Assembly (NCBI RefSeq): GCF_003626575.1
Contig: NZ_RBDY01000001.1
Location: 588,234-652,233, forward strand
Length of the DNA stretch: 64,000 nt
Reading direction: 5' to 3'
DNA from: Streptomyces radicis
GTDB lineage: Bacteria; Actinomycetota; Actinomycetes; Streptomycetales; Streptomycetaceae
Of this stretch, positions 59,682-64,000 are shown one piece after another; within the stretch, counting starts at the first letter, position 1, and every line of letters starts with the position of its first letter. Made by a program: the position numbers and the translations under genes. Below the pieces are notes generated by a model, which was given only the letters and a program-made list of their open reading frames with translations, searched no databases and had not been told where the DNA came from.

Positions 59682-60359
59682 TCACCACCCGCCCTGGGCG
59701 GGCAGCACCACGGGGAGCTGCGGCTGGCAGCCGCCCGGCGCCAGGCGCGCGGACAGGACCAGGCTGCCGTCGGTCGTCTGCCGCTCCAGCGGCAGGCCCG
59801 TGGCGTTCACCACGGCGCGCATCACGGCGGCCATCGCGGCGTTGGCCGGGCCGGTCACCAGGTACACGGCCTCGTGGCGGGCGTGGACGGCCAGCCCGAT
59901 GAGGCGGCGCAGCAGCGCCGAGCCGATGCCCCGCCGCTGCCAGTCGTCCGCGACCAGCAGCGCGACCTCCGACTCCTCGCCGTCGAACAGCAGGTGTCCG
60001 AGGCCCACGATGTCGCCCTCGCCGGTGACCGCGGCGACGCTGCGGCCCATGGCGGGGTGCAGCAGGTGCGGCAGCAGTGCGTCGGCCTCGGGCGAGGAGG
60101 CGCGGTAACGCCCGGCCAGCGTGCGCTCCGAGCAACGGGCGTGCAGCGCGAGCGCGTCGGGGAGGTCGCCGGGACCCGCGGCCCTGAGCAGGATCTCCCG
60201 GCCCTCGGCCGTCACCGCCGTGCGGGGCTCTGGCACGGCGTCCACGCCCCGGGCCACGAGCGGCGGACAGGCACGCCCCGACGCGTAGCCTCCCGTGGTC
60301 CGAAGTCGACCGTGCGGGAAGCGGATCGAGGAGCCGGAAGTGTCGGAGTCTGCTGCCAT
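59682..60359 (-). CDS. GNAT family N-acetyltransferase
   Basis: A 225-residue protein with one GNAT domain: acceptor loop ILLRAAGPGDLPDALALHARCSERTLAGRYRASSP, core strands GLGHLLFDGEESEVALLVADDWQRRGIGSALLRRLIGLA, where WQRRGIGSAL is the acetyl-CoA pyrophosphate loop, and a degenerate second half. An N-terminal tail of about 50 residues is not conserved. ATG 60359 is chosen as the first Met after the intergenic region; the Shine-Dalgarno is weak (GAGAG). Substrate is unknown. It lies 32 bp before the DUF885 start, so the two may be co-transcribed. Confidence 0.82.
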   Translation of the reverse strand: MAADSDTSGSSIRFPHGRLRTTGGYASGRACPPLVARGVDAVPEPRTAVTAEGREILLRAAGPGDLPDALALHARCSERTLAGRYRASSPEADALLPHLLHPAMGRSVAAVTGEGDIVGLGHLLFDGEESEVALLVADDWQRRGIGSALLRRLIGLAVHARHEAVYLVTGPANAAMAAVMRAVVNATGLPLERQTTDGSLVLSARLAPGGCQPQLPVVLPAQGGW

Positions 60360-60424
60360 GGAAGCACTCTCGCGTTCGGTTATTGCGTGATCACGAACGC
60401 CCTGTGACCGAAGGGTAAAGGCGC

Positions 60425-60670
60425 TTACGCGTGAATTGCGCTCTTTGGTGCCCGTGGTGCGGCTGGTGGCTCGCGCACCGCCTCGCCGAGCAACCTCACC
60501 GCCCGAACGATCCGGGCGGGCGTCACATGGGCGTAACCGAGAACCAGCCGCACCCGGTCGTCCCCCGACACCGTACCTCCCAACTCCCGTGGTGTGCGCA
60601 CCGATACCCCCGCCTCGGCCGCCCACTTCAGGAACCGCTCGGCCTCGCGCTCGACGGCGGCGACCGGCCG
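60425..60670 (-). pseudogene. 3' fragment of a MocR/GntR-type PLP regulator
   Basis: On the minus strand, about 80 residues reading AEREAERFLKWAAEAGVSVRTPRELGGTVSGDDRVRLVLGYAHVTPARIVRAVRLLGEAVR, then a stop at 60425. This is the C-terminal end of MocR-like (GntR plus aminotransferase) regulators. Upstream of 60670 the similarity ends in Arg/Ala-rich background over the sigma-factor leader, so the rest of the gene is gone. The region 60360-60424 holds only a small dyad CGTGATCACG (60386-60395). Confidence 0.55.
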
Positions 60671-60751
60671 CGCGCCCCCACGCCCCCGCGCCCGACGAGG
60701 CCGCAGCGCCCCGACTGGACAGCGCCGAGGCCACTCGGGTGGGATGACCCC

Positions 60752-61708
60752 GTGGCACACGACCCGCCCGAGCCGGCGCTCGCCGTCTTCCAGGAGCACC
60801 GTCCGACGCTGTTCGGCGTGGCCTACCGGATGCTCGGGCGGGTCGCCGACGCCGAGGACATCGTTCAGGAGGCGTGGCTGCGCTGGTCGGCGGCCGACCG
60901 CGACGACGTCGAGGAGCCCCGCGCCTATCTCGTGCGGATCGTCACCCGGCTGTCCATCGACCGGCTGCGGCAGGTGACGGCGCGCAAGGAGACCTACGTC
61001 GGTCCCTGGCTCCCCGAGCCGCTGCCCACCGACCGCGCCGTCGCCTGGCAACAGGCCGCGCCCGAGGGCGCCGACCGCGCCGTCATGGCCGAGACCGTCT
61101 CGTACGCGGTCCTGCTGGTCATGGAGTCGCTGTCCCCGCTCGAGCGCGCGGTGTTCGTGCTGCGCGAGGCGTTCGGGCTGCCCTACGCCGAGATCGCCGC
61201 CGCCCTTGGCAGGGGCCAGGACGCGGTGCGGCAGCTCGCCGGGCGCGCGCGCCGCCACATGGCCGAGCGCCGCCCCCGCTACACCGTGGACGCCGAGCAG
61301 CGGCGTGACCTCACCGAGCGCTTCCTCGCCGCCGCGCTCGAGGGCGACATCGAAGGGCTGATGTCCATCCTGGCGCCCGACGTCACGCTCGTGGGCGACG
61401 GCGGCGGCAAGGCCAAGGCGCCGCCCCGCGCGATCACGGGCGCGGACAAGGTCGGCCGCTTCCTCTCGGGCATCGCCCGCCGCCCGCCCGCGGCCCCGGC
61501 GTTCCACGTGGTCGAGATCAACGGCGCCCCCGCGCTGCTGGTCACCACCGAGGGCCGCCCGTTCGGCGTCTTCCAGCTCGGGGTGGACGAGGACGGGCGC
61601 GTGCGGACCGTCTACCTCGTGGCCAACCCCGACAAGCTGGCCCACCTCGCGCCGCCCGAAGGCCCAGGCCCGCTCGCGCCGTTCGCACCCAGGAACGGCG
61701 AAGGCTGA
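60752..61708 (+). CDS. ECF41-type sigma factor (SigJ-like)
   Basis: A 318-residue sigma-70 family protein. Sigma2 has YRMLGRVADAEDIVQEAWLRW and sigma4 has FGLPYAEIAAALGRGQDAVRQLAGRARRHM. The C-terminal SnoaL-like domain begins TERFLAAALEGDIEGLMSILAPDVTLVGDGGGKAKA. The motifs WLPEP (in YVGPWLPEPLP) and DGGGK are the ECF41 hallmarks. In that group the C-terminal domain tunes activity without an anti-sigma factor. GTG 60752 is the best start. Usually a carboxymuconolactone-decarboxylase-like gene lies next to an ECF41 gene; none is present here. Confidence 0.9.
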   Translation: MAHDPPEPALAVFQEHRPTLFGVAYRMLGRVADAEDIVQEAWLRWSAADRDDVEEPRAYLVRIVTRLSIDRLRQVTARKETYVGPWLPEPLPTDRAVAWQQAAPEGADRAVMAETVSYAVLLVMESLSPLERAVFVLREAFGLPYAEIAAALGRGQDAVRQLAGRARRHMAERRPRYTVDAEQRRDLTERFLAAALEGDIEGLMSILAPDVTLVGDGGGKAKAPPRAITGADKVGRFLSGIARRPPAAPAFHVVEINGAPALLVTTEGRPFGVFQLGVDEDGRVRTVYLVANPDKLAHLAPPEGPGPLAPFAPRNGEG

Positions 61709-61887
61709 CGTTACGTCAGGGGCGAGCGGGGCGTTACCGGTTCGTGAAACGTTCGCACCCGGGCCGACCCCGGGACGGCTGGTGTTCTCCCGCGCTGCGG
61801 CCTGCGTCCAGTCGCGTCGCGAAAGATCCGTTCAGCGCCGGCCGACGGCGCCGGCACTCGCGCCGACGACTCACCGGAGAACCCCCC

Positions 61888-63777
61888 ATGTTGAGTTTCC
61901 CCTCGCGAAAACACAGCAGCCTCCGCGTCGCCCTCACGGCCCTCACGACCCTCGCGGTCGCCGCGGCGGTCGCGACGTTCCCGACCCCCTCCACCGCCAC
62001 CCCGCACTCGGCCCCCGAGGACTGGGACGACTCCGCCTACCGCGGCCGGATCGAGGTCGTCCGCACCTCCGAAGGCCCGGCCGACCCGGCGTTCCTGACC
62101 GGCACGGTCTTCGTCGACCAGGACCGCGACAGCGAGAGCGACCGCGGGGAGCGCGGCCTCGCCGGCGTCACCGTGTCGAACGGCCGCGACGTCGTGACGA
62201 CCGACCGCCAGGGCCGCTACCGGCTGCCCGCGTACGACAATATGACGGTCTTCATCACCCAGCCGTCCGGCTACCAGGTGCCGGTGGACGAATCCAACGT
62301 CGCCCAGTTCCACTACAACCACCTCCCCGAGGGCTCGCCCGAGCTGCGCTACGGCGGCATCGCGCCCACCGGCGCCCTGCCGGACGCGGTCAACTTCCCG
62401 GTCGTCCGCAGCCAGCTCACGCGCGCGCAGGAGCAGCACTGCGTGATCGCGGGCGACCTCCAGACCTACGACAGGACCGAGGTCGAGTACGCCCGCCGCG
62501 GCGCGATCGCCGACCTCGCCGAGCGCCGCGACAACCAGGGCTGTGGCACCCTCTTCATCGGCGACGTCGTCGGCGACGACCTGTCGCTCTATCCGGACGT
62601 CAAGGAGCTGACGAGCCTGACCAACGGCCCGGCCCGCTTCCTGCCCGGCAACCACGACCTGGACTTCGACGCCACGACCGCGGAGCACTCGTTCGACACC
62701 TTCCGCGCCCAGCTCGCGCCCGCGTACTACTCGTACGACATCGGCGACGTGCACGTCGTGGCCCTCAACACCGTGCGCTACCCCTGCACTCCGGACGTCG
62801 ACAACGCCGACGGCCGCCGCCCCGAGTGCGACGACCCCGAGAACGCGCCCCGCTACAACGGCCGCCTCGACGAGCACCAGCTCGCCTGGCTCGAGCGCGA
62901 CCTGGCCGCGGTCGACGACGACACGCTCGTCGTGGTCGCCGGCCACATCCCGCTGCTGACGTTCGCCGACGAGGGCAGCGCGATCCACCAGGTCGACCAG
63001 GTCCGCGAGGTCTACGACCTGCTCGAAGGCCGCAGGGCCGTCTCCGTCGCCGGGCACACCCACTCGATCGAGAACATGCGCACCGGCGACCTCGTCCAGG
63101 GCTGGAACGACCTCTTCGGCGTCGAGGGGCTGCCGTTCCCGCACATCACCGCGGGCGCCATCTCGGGCGACTGGTACTCGGGCGAGGTCACCGACGACGG
63201 CTACCCCACCGCGATCGGCCGCGACGGCGGCAGGCCAGGGCTGCTCACCCTGGACATCAGGGGCAACGCGTTCCGCGAGCGCTACACCGTGACCGGCGAG
63301 AGCGACCGCGTGGGGACCCGGCTCGGCCTCAACAGCCCGACCTACCGCGACTGGTACGCCGAGCGCCAGGAGTGGAACGACGCACCCGATGGCGCCGCCC
63401 CCGAGCTGGGCGACCCGCTCGTGGTGAGCCGCGACGACCTGGCCGGGCAGACCTGGCTGACCACCAACTTCTGGATGGGCTCGACCGGTTCGACGGTGCG
63501 GGTGCGGATCGACGACGGCCCGTCCCGGCCCGCCACCCGCACCCAGCCGATGCGCGGCGAGGACCAGCTGATCGGCCCCGAGTGGTCCGACCCGCACGCC
63601 GTGGCCCAGCAGCTGGTCCACGGCGGCAGCGTCGCCGACCGGACCATGCACCTGTGGCGCCTCGAGCTGCCCGAGGACCTTGACGCGGGCCGCCACCGCG
63701 CGGTGGTCACGGCGACCGACGCGTACGGGCGCCGGTTCACCGACGTGCTGACGTTCCGCGTCGTCGAGCAGCGCTGA
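61888..63777 (+). CDS. Secreted calcineurin-like phosphoesterase with N- and C-terminal accessory domains
   Basis: A 629-residue exported protein. A Sec signal (LRVALTALTTLAVAAAVATF) lies at the start. An N-terminal beta domain (GTVFVDQDRDSESDRGERGLAGVTVSNG, about 75-150) precedes the metallophosphoesterase core: AGDLQ, IGDVVGDD, LPGNHDLDFD, VVAGHIPLL and VAGHTHS supply the metal ligands. A C-terminal calcineurin-type domain follows from about 420. It would hydrolyse phosphoesters outside the cell for phosphate or nucleotide scavenging. ATG 61888 has GGAG 8 nt upstream. It is alone on its strand. Confidence 0.9.
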   Translation: MLSFPSRKHSSLRVALTALTTLAVAAAVATFPTPSTATPHSAPEDWDDSAYRGRIEVVRTSEGPADPAFLTGTVFVDQDRDSESDRGERGLAGVTVSNGRDVVTTDRQGRYRLPAYDNMTVFITQPSGYQVPVDESNVAQFHYNHLPEGSPELRYGGIAPTGALPDAVNFPVVRSQLTRAQEQHCVIAGDLQTYDRTEVEYARRGAIADLAERRDNQGCGTLFIGDVVGDDLSLYPDVKELTSLTNGPARFLPGNHDLDFDATTAEHSFDTFRAQLAPAYYSYDIGDVHVVALNTVRYPCTPDVDNADGRRPECDDPENAPRYNGRLDEHQLAWLERDLAAVDDDTLVVVAGHIPLLTFADEGSAIHQVDQVREVYDLLEGRRAVSVAGHTHSIENMRTGDLVQGWNDLFGVEGLPFPHITAGAISGDWYSGEVTDDGYPTAIGRDGGRPGLLTLDIRGNAFRERYTVTGESDRVGTRLGLNSPTYRDWYAERQEWNDAPDGAAPELGDPLVVSRDDLAGQTWLTTNFWMGSTGSTVRVRIDDGPSRPATRTQPMRGEDQLIGPEWSDPHAVAQQLVHGGSVADRTMHLWRLELPEDLDAGRHRAVVTATDAYGRRFTDVLTFRVVEQR

Positions 63778-63806
63778 CGCCGGGCAGCGCCGAAGCCGAG
63801 CATCGG

Positions 63807-63833
63807 AAGGGGCCGTCGCGGGGGCGGCCCCTT
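63807..63833 (+). terminator. Hairpin terminator after phosphoesterase gene
   Basis: AAGGGGCCG and CGGCCCCTT form a perfect 9-bp stem with a 9-nt loop, 29 bp after the stop codon. Confidence 0.65.
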
Positions 63834-63875
63834 CGCGCGGGAACGCGGCAACGCGTGGGAACGCGCCTGAACGCC

Positions 63876-64000
63876 TAGGGCCTGTCTGATAATTCCCGGT
63901 GGATCAGCGAGCGGCGGATGGCGCCCGCCTGGCAAGGCGCCGGATCGCAGCTCGTACTCAGCCGTACTCGCGCGATTCGGCAACGCAGCCAGGCGGGATG
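63876..64000. mobile_element. MITE-like element, copy 2 (cut by the window end)
   Basis: From the TA at 63876 the sequence is identical to copy 1 (31300 onward) up to base 64000. The same CTAG context flanks it. The right end lies outside the window. Both copies have the same orientation, 32.6 kb apart. Confidence 0.85.

Noticed and set aside
31300..63876. Composite transposon formed by the two MITE copies
   Set aside because: They are direct, gene-less copies at CTAG sites with ordinary chromosomal genes between; independent insertions explain them better.

Overview
The window is very GC-rich, with strong third-position G/C bias, short intergenic spaces, many GTG starts and ATGA stop/start overlaps. 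Its families (DUF6153, DUF317, DUF305, LacI-controlled sugar importers without their own ATPase, a zinc-hook SbcC) point to a Streptomyces or close relative. It reads as an accessory, catabolism-rich chromosomal segment. No tRNA, rRNA or CRISPR array is visible.

Layout. 1-11 kb: sugar island with the end of a discoidin/FIVAR protein, a D-2-hydroxyacid dehydrogenase, a lipoprotein, a nitrilase, a NUDIX protein, two LacI regulators and a carbohydrate ABC importer (binding protein plus two permeases). Remnants of a methyltransferase and a transposase lie between them. 11.1-12.3 kb: DUF305 lipoprotein and DUF6153 protein. 12.3-24.0 kb: eleven co-directional minus-strand genes (SDR, flavin monooxygenase, PatB-like lyase/aminotransferase, LysR, DAO-type oxidase, polar amino-acid ABC importer with two binding proteins, second LysR, tartrate/D-malate dehydrogenase). 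A large flavoprotein is divergent at 24.3 kb. 26.3-31.3 kb: CoA lyase, MatC-like carrier, class III CoA transferase, divergent LysR and MaoC hydratase. This is the gene set of itaconate degradation (Ict, Ich, Ccl). Two matching T-N11-A operators stand at identical distances from two matching promoters. 31.3 kb: a 167-bp MITE whose insertion site supplies the maoC stop codon; a second identical copy runs off the right end of the window.

31.5-32.6 kb: three-gene DUF2089 / membrane / SHOCT-like module. 32.7-44.9 kb: pectin (rhamnogalacturonan) side-chain and backbone island with two exo-rhamnogalacturonan-lyase-like proteins (one secreted and internally shortened), a GH42 beta-galactosidase, YesL, GH43, LacI and an MHS transporter, with three similar LacI-type operator candidates. 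44.9-52.4 kb: disturbed region with a long palindrome, a SnoaL protein, a decayed alpha/beta hydrolase, MobC and a truncated relaxase, a STAND NTPase with TPR-like C-terminus, a hypothetical gene, a DUF317 gene and a membrane coiled-coil protein. This looks like the scar of a mobilizable element. 52.4-64 kb: more ordinary chromosome with a CoA-binding protein, YigZ/IMPACT, sbcD-sbcC, a DUF885 peptidase-like protein, GNAT, a MocR fragment, an ECF41 sigma factor and a secreted calcineurin-like phosphoesterase.

The strongest functional statements are the LysR-controlled itaconate-type locus, the pectin island, and the eleven-gene uptake/oxidation operon of unknown substrate. Several genes appear to be transcribed leaderless, with a -10 box 6 nt before the start codon.
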